NCBI GenBank assembly: GCA_017428785.1
Contig: JAFRQD010000061.1
Coordinates: 1-64,000 of the forward strand
DNA length: 64,000 bases
Direction of reading: 5' to 3'
DNA from: Bacteroidaceae bacterium
Lineage (GTDB): Bacteria; Bacteroidota; Bacteroidia; Bacteroidales; Bacteroidaceae
Of this stretch, positions 48,872 to 59,700 are shown piece after piece (within the stretch, counting starts at the first letter, position 1; each line of letters opens with the position of its first letter). Made by a program: the position numbers and the translations under genes. Below the pieces are notes generated by a model. That model searched no databases. It was not told the DNA's origin and saw nothing but the letters and a program-made list of their open reading frames with translations.

Positions 48872-50290
48872 TTAGCTCTCTCTCCTCTCTTCGATCTCTT
48901 TGTTGATGTGGTCGATGACTTCGTCGGTCAGTTCATAGCGTGAGATGATGAACATGGCAAGCACGAGGAGCAGGGCAGGGATGACGCAAACGAGCCAGCG
49001 GATGCCTTCCTGAGTCAACGGTGTGAGCAGCTCCATGTCGTTCATGAAGTAAGCACCGGCGGCGTTGCCCACAGACATCATGGCGAAGGCTGTGATGAAG
49101 AACAGGGCAATGATGCGCAAAGGACGGTTGCGCATGAACTCTGTCCAGAGGTCGCTCACCTTCACGTTCTTGGTCTCGCTCTCGTTCATCACCACGCGCT
49201 CCTTCGTCTGCGAGAAGCAGAAGATGAGCAGGGCCAGTCCGACGAGAGAGAAGATGAGCATCGTCATGAACCAGGCATGCGAGTCCTTGGGCAGGTTGCT
49301 TGCCTCGGCAACAGGCTTGTAGCTGACCAGCCAGAGTACGAAGCCAGGCACCACGCCTCCTAAAGCCATGCCTGCCTTGAAGAAGATGCCTGTCAGGGCG
49401 TTCACAATGCCTGAGATGCGACGGCCTGTCGTGTACTCGCCGTAAGAGATGACCTCGGGAATGAGTGCCCACATGTACCCCGTCGCCACGATGACGCCCG
49501 TCGACTTGATGAACTGGGCGATATAGACCAGGATGATGTTCTCCTTGACCGTGCCGATGTGGCTGATGACATAGAGCATCGCCATGCCGAGGATGGCAAT
49601 GGAAAGGAAGATGTAGAACATGTTCTTCTTGCCCACCTTGCGCTTGATGGCTGGCACCAAAGGCATGAAGATGAACGAAGGCAGCGAACCAAGCCCCATG
49701 AACAAGGCCATCTGGATGGGCAGACTCTCGGAACCTGCGAACAGGGCGACAATGATGGGTACGCCTGCCGATACGCAGAGGCCGCCCACATTTGCCATGA
49801 ACATACGGACAGAGGTGAGGATTGTTATCTCGTCTGTGTCACGCGTCAACGAAGAGTTCAATGCTCCGTAAGGCACATTGATCAAGGTGTACAGCATGGA
49901 CATGCCGACATACGTGATGTAGGCATATAGGATGGAAGGCTTGAAGCCGTCCCAGAAGCAGAGAATGGCAAGGATTGTCAACGGGATGCCGCCCATGATG
50001 AGGTACGAGCGGTACTTCCCCCAGCGGGGATTGTGTTTATCCACAAAGGTGCCGACCAGAGGGTCCCAAAGCACATCCACCAGCCGCACGACGAGGAACA
50101 TCGTCCCTGCCAGTCCTGCAGACTTGGCCGCGTCGCCCCCAAGCACATAGACATCTGTGTAGAAGAACAAAAGATACATGCAAATGGTCTGGTAGATGAG
50201 GTTCTGTGCCAGATCTCCTGCCCCGAAGCCAATGCGTTGCAACCATGAAAGGTGATAGAAGCCTGCTTTTTCTGTTATTTCCATCTTCAC
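48872..50290 (-). CDS. GPH-family (MelB-like) sugar:cation symporter
   Basis: This is a 472-aa inner-membrane symporter with 12 hydrophobic segments and the GPH opening IGFGAGDLAQNLIYQ, DPLVGTFVDKHNPRWGKYRSYLI and RRISGIVNALTGIFFKAG. The N-terminal Asp of LWDPLVG is a conserved cation/sugar residue of the family. Together with the two GH43 genes (81 nt downstream on the same strand, and divergent upstream) it probably imports pentose-containing oligosaccharides or their products. A minus-strand -7 element TATCTTTG lies at 50325-50318. Confidence 0.92.
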   Translation of the reverse strand: MKMEITEKAGFYHLSWLQRIGFGAGDLAQNLIYQTICMYLLFFYTDVYVLGGDAAKSAGLAGTMFLVVRLVDVLWDPLVGTFVDKHNPRWGKYRSYLIMGGIPLTILAILCFWDGFKPSILYAYITYVGMSMLYTLINVPYGALNSSLTRDTDEITILTSVRMFMANVGGLCVSAGVPIIVALFAGSESLPIQMALFMGLGSLPSFIFMPLVPAIKRKVGKKNMFYIFLSIAILGMAMLYVISHIGTVKENIILVYIAQFIKSTGVIVATGYMWALIPEVISYGEYTTGRRISGIVNALTGIFFKAGMALGGVVPGFVLWLVSYKPVAEASNLPKDSHAWFMTMLIFSLVGLALLIFCFSQTKERVVMNESETKNVKVSDLWTEFMRNRPLRIIALFFITAFAMMSVGNAAGAYFMNDMELLTPLTQEGIRWLVCVIPALLLVLAMFIISRYELTDEVIDHINKEIEERRES

Positions 50291-50317
50291 GTGAGTTTTT
50301 GTTGTTTACTGCTCTTG

Positions 50318-50325
50318 CAAAGATA
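50318..50325 (-). promoter_or_regulatory. putative -7 element of the symporter gene
   Basis: TATCTTTG on the minus strand, 28 bp before the start codon. It lies back to back with the plus-strand element at 50410-50417. Confidence 0.5.
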
Positions 50326-50409
50326 GCAAAAACGCAGCAAAGTTGTACGGAAACTTGAGAGAAAGAGACTATAAATGCGCGAAATGTAGTGTAATGTATG
50401 ATAAATTGC

Positions 50410-50417
50410 TATCTTTG
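50410..50417 (+). promoter_or_regulatory. putative -7 element of the GH43 lipoprotein gene
   Basis: TATCTTTG on the plus strand, 21 bp before the start codon. Confidence 0.5.
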
Positions 50418-50437
50418 CAGAGGAAACAAACTAAAAA

Positions 50438-51496
50438 ATGGATACAACTATGACACGCAAGCACTTCACCATCCTCTTCTTTTCGATGTTAACCTTGTTG
50501 GCCTGCTCTACGAAGGGCGAAAAGGCCGTCACCTTCCAGAACGAGGGCAATCCCCTCATCCGTTCATGCTACACGGCCGACCCGGCTCCCGTGGTGTTCG
50601 ACGGACGCTTGTACCTCTACACAGGACACGATGAATGCTTCGAGGACAGCGCGGGCTACGAGGGGCTTTATGGCTTCAATATCACCAACTGGCTCTGCTT
50701 CTCGACCGAGGATATGCAGACATGGACGGAGCATGGCGTAGTCCTCAGTCCAGCCGACTTCAGTTGGGCATCGGGCGAGGCTTGGGCAGCACAGGTTGTG
50801 GAGAAGGACGGCAAGTACTGGTACTTTGTCAGCACGCAATGTGCCGACCCTAACTGCAAGTCGATAGGTGTGGCCGTTGCCGACAGTCCCACCGGTCCCT
50901 TCCAGGATGCCATCGGAGAGCCGCTCATTGTGGACAGCATGACGCCCAACGCCCATCCTCTTGGCTGGTGGAACGACTTCGACCCGACGGTCTTCATTGA
51001 TGACGACGGCACGCCTTGGCTCAGCTGGGGCAACGGAACATGCTTCCTTGCCCGCCTGAAGCAGAACATGACAGAGCTGGACAGCGAGATCATGTCCTTG
51101 CCGATGGAGAACTACGTGGAGGGGCCTTGGCTCTACAAGCGTCGTTCGGAAGAGGGCAAGGACTGGTGGTACATCGTCTATGCCTCGGGGGGACATGGCG
51201 GCGAGACTATCTCATACGCTATGGCTCCGGAGGTAACGGGTCCTTGGACCTTCAAGGGTGAGATAACAGGTCGCGCCAAAGACAGCTTCACCATACATCC
51301 GGGCATTGTTGATTTCAAGGGGCACACTTATCTGTTCTACCACAACAGCACCCTTTCCCTTCACGGCTACGGCCCTGCTACAGGCCGCCGCAGCGTTTGT
51401 GTGGATGAGATGTTCTACAATCCCGACGGCACGATTCGCCCCGTCACTCAGACCTACGGCAAGCCTGCTTCGGCAAAGGCAGAGACGGGGAAGTGA
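50438..51496 (+). CDS. GH43 family lipoprotein (xylosidase/arabinofuranosidase)
   Basis: This 352-aa protein has a lipoprotein signal (LLAC, Cys23; a start at 50450 would give a tighter signal). The GH43 propeller has Asp48 in TADPAPVVF, Asp182 in NDFDPTVFID and Glu228 in YVEGPWLYKR. All three catalytic positions are therefore present, unlike some inactive homologues. It is divergent from the GPH symporter and probably works upstream of it, at the outer surface or in the periplasm, releasing pentoses. Confidence 0.92.
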   Translation: MDTTMTRKHFTILFFSMLTLLACSTKGEKAVTFQNEGNPLIRSCYTADPAPVVFDGRLYLYTGHDECFEDSAGYEGLYGFNITNWLCFSTEDMQTWTEHGVVLSPADFSWASGEAWAAQVVEKDGKYWYFVSTQCADPNCKSIGVAVADSPTGPFQDAIGEPLIVDSMTPNAHPLGWWNDFDPTVFIDDDGTPWLSWGNGTCFLARLKQNMTELDSEIMSLPMENYVEGPWLYKRRSEEGKDWWYIVYASGGHGGETISYAMAPEVTGPWTFKGEITGRAKDSFTIHPGIVDFKGHTYLFYHNSTLSLHGYGPATGRRSVCVDEMFYNPDGTIRPVTQTYGKPASAKAETGK

Positions 51497-51523
51497 TGCA
51501 ATAGGCGAAGAGGGAAGGCCTTG

Positions 51524-52921
51524 TCACTTGTCCGCGTTGAGTTCCCGAGGCTGTATCTCGTTGTGCTCGCCGATAGTGAAATGGGGATTCTCGGGCGCAA
51601 GTCGGATATGTTTCAGCCGGTTGCAGTTCTTGAATATATCCTTCCCGATTCTGTGCAACGACTTGGGCAGGCTAATGGAGTAGAGGTGGTCGCAATATGA
51701 GAAAGCATAGTTGCCCAGAGTCTCCATTCCTTCGGGCAGGACAACGCTGAGCAGGGCCTCGCACGAGGTAAAGGCATTGTAGCCGATGTAGGTCGTGGTG
51801 CCGGGCAGCTGTATGTCAAGCAGATTGACGCAACCGCTGAAAGCCGCGTTCCCTATTGCTTTCAGGCCTGGCTGGAAGACAATGCGGTTGAGGTTACGGC
51901 ATCGGCCGAATGTGTGCTGGCCTGTTCGCTGCAATGTGCCGGGTGCCACGAAGTGTGACAGGTATGTGCACTCGTAGAATGCCGAGTCGGGCAGTTCCTT
52001 CAGGTTCACCTCCTTCATGTCTATGGTTCGAAGCAACCCTTCACGCAGCATTTTCCGCAGGGTGGAGAAGTCGCGTCCGTCCATCTGGCCGCACAGTTTT
52101 ATGTGTCGTGTGGTCAGCAGCTCGTGCTGGCCGAGTTGTGTATCAAGCGTTCCCGGCTCGTCCAGGGTAATCTCCTTCACCGTGCCGAGGTAGGTGCTGT
52201 CGGCCACGTCTGTAAGCAGCCATTGTTGCTGACTGTATCCAGCCAGGTCGTCCAAGTCGTAATAGCCGTCTTTGTTTCCTGCCCAACCCATGTTCACATG
52301 CACTTTCTGCTTCTTGCAACCGTCGATGATGAAGAGATGTCCGCCTTCCTTTTCGCTATAACCGCGATAGAACACGGGTCTGCCTGCTTTCAGTTCTGTG
52401 AAGATTAGCTGGCGGAACATACTGTCGCGTTGGGGAGTGTCGAACGCGGCCCGTTCATATATGGCCATGTGGTTGCTGTAGTTGAAAAGTCGTTTCAGGG
52501 CGCCCATCATTCTTGAGATGGATGTACTGCTTCCGTCGTCGCCATACTCGGTGAAGGACGACACGCCGCAGTCGCTTATGAGCTTGGCAACGGCCACCAT
52601 CTCCTCTTTCTGCAGTACGATTGTCAGGTGGGGATACATCAGGTCCCATTCGTACTCGTATGTTTTATCGGGGCTCATGGACGGATACCGGTGGTAGTTC
52701 ACCATCTGCGCCATTGCCACAGGGCCGCAGCCTGCCAGCATGTGAGCCGTTTCCCCCTTCGTGTCCTTTGTCTTCGGGCAGAGCAGGTTGAAGGGATGGC
52801 CCTGTCCCCATTGTGTCAGGATGAGCGGCTTTATGTTTTCGGGAAAGACATAGCCGTCCTGTGCCAGCGCCATGTGGCATATCGCAAGCAAGATGGTGAC
52901 CAGTCCTGACTTTAGCTTCAT
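51524..52921 (-). CDS. C10 (streptopain) family peptidase with BspA-type leucine-rich repeats
   Basis: This is a secreted cysteine protease of family C10. After a signal peptide (about 1-20), the catalytic Cys65 lies in LAGCGPVAMAQ and His195 in KEGGHLFIIDG, with MGWAGNKDGYYDL following. About residues 290-460 are LRR_5/BspA-type repeats (LPDSAFYECTYLSHFVAPGTL, LPEGMETLGNYAFSYC), often involved in adhesion. Most C10 proteases have a propeptide of about 100 residues before the catalytic Cys; here only about 45 residues precede it, so the inhibitory prodomain seems to be absent. A minus-strand -7 element TACCTTTG is at 52972-52965. Confidence 0.9.
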   Translation of the reverse strand: MKLKSGLVTILLAICHMALAQDGYVFPENIKPLILTQWGQGHPFNLLCPKTKDTKGETAHMLAGCGPVAMAQMVNYHRYPSMSPDKTYEYEWDLMYPHLTIVLQKEEMVAVAKLISDCGVSSFTEYGDDGSSTSISRMMGALKRLFNYSNHMAIYERAAFDTPQRDSMFRQLIFTELKAGRPVFYRGYSEKEGGHLFIIDGCKKQKVHVNMGWAGNKDGYYDLDDLAGYSQQQWLLTDVADSTYLGTVKEITLDEPGTLDTQLGQHELLTTRHIKLCGQMDGRDFSTLRKMLREGLLRTIDMKEVNLKELPDSAFYECTYLSHFVAPGTLQRTGQHTFGRCRNLNRIVFQPGLKAIGNAAFSGCVNLLDIQLPGTTTYIGYNAFTSCEALLSVVLPEGMETLGNYAFSYCDHLYSISLPKSLHRIGKDIFKNCNRLKHIRLAPENPHFTIGEHNEIQPRELNADK

Positions 52922-52964
52922 GAGTTCTTTGTTTGTGGAGGTTGGGATGCTTCCTTATCGAGGG

Positions 52965-52972
52965 CAAAGGTA
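52965..52972 (-). promoter_or_regulatory. putative -7 element of the C10 peptidase gene
   Basis: TACCTTTG on the minus strand, 44 bp before the start codon. Confidence 0.45.
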
Positions 52973-53040
52973 CGACTTATTTTTTAATTTCACTCCTGAT
53001 GCGGGAAAAAAACACGGCGGCAGGGGAAATCTTGCGTCCG

Positions 53041-53147
53041 CCACATTTGATGCTTCATACGCAGGCTGCGTCTCGTTGTCCGCAACTTGCAAATATATGT
53101 ACGCAGGTTGCGTTTCTACAGACGCAGCCTGCGTATGAAGAATGTGG
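53041..53147. repeat. 21-bp periodic array, family B, copy 2, with inverted ends
   Basis: Units ACGCAGGCTGCGT, CCGCAACTTGCAA, ACGCAGGTTGCGT and ACGCAGCCTGCGT start exactly 21 bp apart. The block is bounded by inverted ends (CCACATT...TTCATACGCAG at 53041-53063, and its complement at 53129-53147). Copy 1 is at 14149-14260. Confidence 0.75.
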
Positions 53148-53195
53148 CTTTCCCAGAGGATGATGCCCCCGTGCTGGCTGATGTTTTTCCGAGTG

Positions 53196-53767
53196 CTACA
53201 TCGTCTTTTCTGCCAGCACCTTCATCCGATGGCCGCCGACGACGATGCGTGTCTCGAAGCCGGTTGTGGCATTGTCCTCGGTGCCGGCCTTGATTATTTG
53301 ACGGCTGCGAACTGCGGTCGGTAGATGCCGCCTTCGCCCATGGGAGCCACGGAGGCGTCGAAGGTGGTCCAGGGGATGGTGAAGATGCGGTGGAGCCGCT
53401 CGCAGTAATAGGAGAGCGTGATGCTCTCGCCTTTGCCGTTGGCAGCCACGGTAAGTGGGAAGAAGATGAGTCCTTCCTCCACAGTGGGTGCCGTGAGGCC
53501 GCGCACCTCATTGCCGATGGTGGCGCAGAGGAGGTCTTGCGTCGTCACATAGGGCTCCAGCTCGCGCTGCATCAGCAGCGATACGCTCATGGTCTGCTCG
53601 AAGGAGGTGTATTGCGGAGCCTGCCAGGCAGGACGCGCATCATTGCCCGAAGCTATCGTCTGCGGTGTGGGCGAATGGGGATCGTTTTCGTCTGAGCCAG
53701 AGCAGGACAGAAAGACGAGCGGAAGGAGAAGGCAGAGCCATCGGCCTATCTTGATGATTCGTTTCAT
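53196..53767 (-). pseudogene. lipoprotein gene with a -1 frameshift near its 3-prime end
   Basis: The open frame 53294-53767 encodes a 157-aa lipoprotein (signal with FLSC, Cys22; then a beta-rich domain, TTFDASVAPMGEGGIYRPQF). Directly after VK the frame stops at TAA. If one A is restored in the AAA run at 53297-53299, the protein continues VKIIKAGTEDNATTGFETR and VVGGHRMKVLAEKTM to a TAG at 53196-53198, giving about 190 aa. The continuation is well-formed coding sequence in every base. It is either a true frameshift (pseudogene or programmed) or a sequencing error in a homopolymer. It lies 10 nt after the giant LamG gene, in the same operon. I cannot name the family. Confidence 0.7.
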
Positions 53768-53777
53768 ATCTCTTGCT

Positions 53778-56700
53778 TTACTTGTCGTTAGTTACCTTAC
53801 CGTTGTGAATGTAGAGGCCCGGACGCTTTGGCTTGCCAGGCAGGCGCATGCCATCCAGCGTGTACCAGTGTCCGTCGGAGTAGTCGTAGGTGGCAGATGT
53901 GAAGCTGATGTCGGTAGGCTGTTCGGGACTTCCTATCACAGCATCTGCGGTATAGCAGTGGTCGCTGCCGGTGATGCTTACCACCTGACCGTCACGCTCC
54001 AGGCAGAAGGTCAGACGATGAGGCTCATCGTCGGGCTGTGCTACGTTGAGGTAGAACAAGCCGTCCTCGCCAGTCTCGGCCACACCTACACGGCTGGTTC
54101 CATTGAAGGCAACCAGCTGGTCGCCAGCCTGCAGCTCCACGCCACTGACACTCGCAACGATATTCATCGAGGTCGCGCCGTTGTTCTCGAAGAGCGCCGT
54201 CCGGCGAGGAGCCATCCTGGCTCCGGAGTATCGAGACTCGGAATAGTAGCAGGGGTAGTAGAACGTGGCATCGGTCTTTGCTGTCCGCTTGAGCATATAG
54301 CCTTTGCCGGCTTCCAGGTAGCGCAGCGTCCCCTTCCATACGAGGTTCCCAGAGGCGTCACGGCTGAGGATGGCAAAGTCGTCCTGCGACTTCAGCACAT
54401 CGCCCTCGCTGGCCTCGGCACTATAGACCGACATGGCCTGTGAGATGGGCAGGTTCAGCTGCGGGAGGTAGGCGATGCGGTTCCAGCCCTGCCGCACGAC
54501 GATGTCTTCGTCTACAGTCTCACCACCGATGTGGACTACCTTCTTGCTGCTTGCATAGATGCGGAACATGCGTGTGGGGTCAATCTTCACGGATTGGCGT
54601 TCGTTGTCCCACTTGTAGCCTCGATCCGTGAACTGCGATTGGCGACAGAAATAGGTGGCGGCGAGCTGGTCGGTGATGACCTCGATGGCATCGCCGGGCT
54701 CCCAGTTAGAAGCACCATAGAGCAGGCCGCCAATGGTAACGGGGCCATTAGGCAATACATTCAGCGATACCCAATTCCAGCCCTTGCGCAGTTGCAGAGT
54801 CTCCACTTCGCTGTCGTTGTTCTCCAACAGCAAGGGGGCCGTGCTGCTACCCACGATGGCATCAGGCTTGAAGCTTACACGCTGTCCGTCGCGCGTCTCC
54901 AGTTTATATATCTGCCCAGAGGATGCGTCGTAGAGACGGAACTCCAGCTCGGGTGTCTTGTTCGGCTTGCCATAGACGGTCAGGAAGGTCAGCACCTCGT
55001 TGGCGTTGGCTGTCTGGTCGGCATCGATGTTTGCCACGCCCATCACTTCCTGGTTCGGACCGAATACGGCCAGGATGTCGTTGGCATCTGCGGCCACCAT
55101 GCCGTCAATGTAGGCACGTGCCACTATGTGCATCATCTGGTTCCCAGCCTTCAGGTCGTCGCTGACGGCCCATTGGGGCTGCTCACCTGTTACCTTCACA
55201 TTGAGATATAGCGGTTCGGTCATGCCGTCGTCGCCCACCAGTGAGATAAGCTCGTTGTAGGTGCCGATGTTGGTGTAGGGCGAGATGCTGAAGGTGATGG
55301 TTTGTTCGTCCAAGGCTTCGATGCGGCCTTGTGTCTGCGAGGCGCTGAGCCAGTAGGGCAGGTCGCGCAACTCGAAGTTCTGCCTCTGCCCGCTTAGGTT
55401 GTGAATGGTGGCCTCGAAGGCAAGCTCTTCACCATAATTGGTTTCCAAGTCCGTGTGCTTGATGCTCCAGCGGAGCGGGTTGCGATAGACATAGAAGTCC
55501 ATCGTCAGCGGACTTGCCATGAAGTTGCCGTTGAGGTCGGGCACCTCCTTGACGGTCACATAGACATTGCTCTTCTCAATCTGGAAGTCGGGTACGTCAA
55601 GGTTTACCAGCAGCTGGTTGCCGTTGGCCACATAGCTGAAGTTTATGTTGTCCAATTTATTGGTGCTTGTCATGGGAGCATATACATCGCGGGCAGCATG
55701 TGCGTCGATGACGCTTTGCTCCACCAGCGTGTCACGCCGTGCGACCACATTGCCGCGTGCGTCCTTGTAACGCTTGAGGCTGATGCCGGTGGGCATGAGG
55801 CGCTGCGTGTTGTCATCCTGCAGCTCGCTTCGCCCAAAGTCCAGATAAGCCATCAGGGCTGCCTCTGTTCCAGTCGGCATCTTGTTGACATAGTTATGAA
55901 GCATGTTGACGGGCAGCACGCTGCTGAACATAGCCACCTCGTCGATGTACCCCTTCATCACCTGCTTGCAGTTATGGGCATCGGTGTATGTGGCACCCAA
56001 TGCCAGATTGTTTCCCATGATGCCGCCCAGACTATCAACGCTGAAACTCTCGACAAGCTTCTTGTCCATATAGATGTTGCCCACATTGCGGGAACGGGAG
56101 ACGGTCATGGCAAAATGATGCCATTGGCCGTCGCTGCAAGCGGCATCGGTTGGGAACTCATGGCCTCCGGAGCGTACTACGAGGCGTCCGTCCTTGATGC
56201 CCACATTGATGTGGTTGCGGGCATCGGCCTCTGCCTGTGCCTCTCCGTTGGCAAGGAGCGTAGCCTCTTGGTCAGAGGTGTTGAACCAGAACATCAGCGT
56301 GTAGTCCTGAGCATCGGTGCGCACAAAGCGGTCGGGCTGCAGACGGATGCCGTCCGTGCCGTCGAGACGCATAGACAGGCCTTGCGGGCGCTTCCAGTTT
56401 GTACTGCTGAGTGCCAGGTCGATGCCACTGCCAGCATGGTCGTAGCTGTACACACCCTCACCCTCATTCAGTCCATAGTAGCAGAGCAAGCCATGCTCAT
56501 AGCCGGTAAGGGTCTTTTGGCCATACTCTGCCAGCTCTGCTGCAGAAAGCGCACGGTTCCAGAGGCGGAACTCCAGCATGTCACCTTTGTACCAGTTGAG
56601 TTCGCCGAGCTGTGCGTCTTCTGGAACATCGTAGTCAAAGCCCAGGCGCAGTTCACTGTTGCCGCGATAAACGCCTTCCACTGTCTGCTCACCGATGAGG

Positions 56701-59700
56701 CTGTTGCCATCATAGAAGCGTATGGTCATGTCGTCGCTGCCCTGCTCTAAGGTGTAGGCTATCTGTCTGAGACCATTGAAGGGTATGGATGTGTTAGAGG
56801 TTACCTGCTTACCGTCCACGAAAGCTGTCATGCGGCGGTCGGCAGTGAGACCAAGTTTCAGGCCTAACTCCTCACCGCCATGTGAGAATACCGTCATAGC
56901 CTTCTGCTCATTGGCAGGGTTCAGCATCACATCGACGGTAAAGCTCTTGCCTGTCAGGTTCAACGGAGCAGCTGAAAGGACTGCACTGCTGCCGTCGAAG
57001 GAGAGACAGGTGCTGGTGCTTATGTCCCCACTGCGCGGAGTGCCCAAGACCTCGAAGTTGTTAATCTTGCTCAGGTAGTTGCCTGCGATGTCCTCACTGA
57101 AACGGATGCTGATGTCCTCGCCGATGCCCAGGATGCCATTGACAGGTGTCGGCGTACCGAAAGGTACAGGACGTCGTGTGTCTTTCACGCCAGTGAGAAT
57201 AGGAGACGCTGCTGTCAAATAGCCACCTGCATAGCGGCAGTAAACTACGGCACGCAGGTCATAATACTGCTCAATGGGATCCGTCTCTCCGAAGAAGCGC
57301 GTCTGAATGGCTCCATCGGCGGGGATGCTGTCCACCACACCGCTGGCCTGCGCCATCAGATCGGGATCATTATAGAAGGAGCAAACATTCACCCAGTCCT
57401 TGTCGCCTTGTGTGGAGAGCTTGTACTGCAGCTCGATATGGTCGAAGCCTCGGTAGTTCACGTCGAAGCCCTCGATACGTACAGGAAGATAGTAGCCCCG
57501 CTGCTTGTAGTCGTACGGGCTCTCGGTGTTCACTACCCATTTGTTGCCGGGAGTGGTCACTTTCACCATGCCTGCCGAAGGTACGAAGTGTGCGGAAAGT
57601 GAGAGCGGCGTATCGCGTTCGATGTCTTCCTCGTCATAAAGGCTGATGACGATGTTCTCGTAGTCGAATTCGGCTGCAGGATAAATCTCAATGACTTTTG
57701 TGACGACCTCCCCAGGCGGCAGATAAATGGTGTGGCCGGTTCCTGTGAGTCCTGCGCCATCCACCATCACCTTGGCACCCTTCGCATTGTCCGGGTCGCT
57801 CAGGCACAGCGAGAAGTACTTGCCGGCCAGTGCGGGCAGGTCTGTGTCGTTGCACATGTGAATAGTGAAGCGTGCGGGCTGGTCGAATGGGACATTGCTC
57901 ACTGCAGCTTGGTCGGCCCAGATGCGGAGCTTGTCGATTTCCATCGTCTTTGCGTCCAACACAGTCCCAGGGTTGTAGAATTTTGTGACACGCTCGTCCT
58001 CGTATGGCTTGTGGGTGGCACCGCCACGTGTGCGGAATACAAGGCCTGAATATACGGGGACAGAAAAGAGGTCTTTGAGATACGTATACATCGCAAGTGG
58101 GAATCCAGTCTTAGTACCGATTCGGACAGCGTTAAGCATTTCCACAGTCAGGCGGTTGAACGATGTAGCCGTCGTGTCAAGATCCATGTAGTTGCGAGCC
58201 GTCCTGAACACATCCACATTGAGATGTGAATTCTCGGCAGCACCAAGGGAGAAGCCAATCTTTTTGGTCCAAGACTCGCTTTTGCCGTTTTCATCAGAGA
58301 AGTTGACAGAGAAAATAGGTTTATAATCAAACGCGATTTTGGACCCTCCTATATGGAATTCTACTTGGTTTTCTATGCCTTGGATTGGATTCTCAACATT
58401 TTGGTTTTGATTATTGCTGGCGCCAGAATATAACTTCATCAGAGAATGCAGCATTTTGTACATTCCCTCGAAGGCAAACCCTCCGATATCAAAACCGAGG
58501 AGTGGAAAGCGAAGGTAGCGTGTGTCATCGGCACTTATTGCGAACTCTTCACTGTAGTCGATGGATGTCGGGCCGTCGAAGTCATAGTTTTTGGCCAGTG
58601 TGGTGGCATGCACTTTTTCTAATTCATTCATATAGAGGAAGCGCAGCCAATATACAGCCTCCTCGTTGATTGCCGCAATGCTGTCGCGCAGTGCGCCTTT
58701 GCTGCCCGTGGGGTTATATTGTTTGTAGGTTTTCTTACCATTTGCGTCGATGAGGCAGAAGGTTTCGTCGTCTTCATCCACCAAGCTGATGTAGGCAGGG
58801 AAGCCCTGCTTGTCCGCCAGCGACTTTGCATAGGTCGAATCGGTGCCAACAGGCAACATCAGGGAATTACGCACACGAATCAAGCCCGGCAGTAACTCAT
58901 TCTCTATATGATGCTGTGTGTAGGCGAAAGAGGAACGAACCTTTGTGGAAACGCCCAGCACTTCGTCGCGGATGAGATAGATGGAGTCGCCGGAAGCATC
59001 CACACCGCGTGCCAGCACCTTCATGGTGCCTGTCTGAACGTTAATGTTGCCGCTGGTGCCAGCCTGTCGGGGTGTGAGCCGCTGGTACATCTCGGAAGGT
59101 ACGGCACGCACGGCTACTGCGTCTTGCAGTATCAGGTTGTCCGTCATGCCGATAAAAACGTCAGCTTTCGCACCAACCCATTTCGGATCGGACGAAGTTT
59201 CAATCGTCTCTGTGGTGCTGATTTTATAGTCGTAAGTCCAACCCCAACCAAAACTGGTCCCCAGGTTAAAAGTAAGGAAATCCGACTTTTCCACCTTGTT
59301 GATGGCACCCGTATCTGTGCCTGGTGTAGCCAGATTGGGAACGACTACGACTCCTTGATAGAAGTCAGCCCCTGTTGCTCTTTCCCACTCAAGGTCGAAT
59401 CCTGCCTGGCAATCAATATTGGCAGTATATGAATAGCTCATTTCTGCACCGGACTCCAGATAAGAATGGCTCTCGCCGCCTGGCGGGTCACGCAAAATGT
59501 CAAACAAGTGCGGACGTCCCGCCGCCACGATGCGACGCCCCTCGTTCTTCGCCGTAGCTGCCATGACATAAGCCTTCAAGGTGGCGACGTCGTAATAGGT
59601 GCCGTCGTAAAGCAGTGTAACGCTCATGCTACGCAGTGCATCTTCATCTGTGAGCAGCAGAGTGACGTTCTCCGGGGAAAAGATATAGCTGCCTCCTCCC

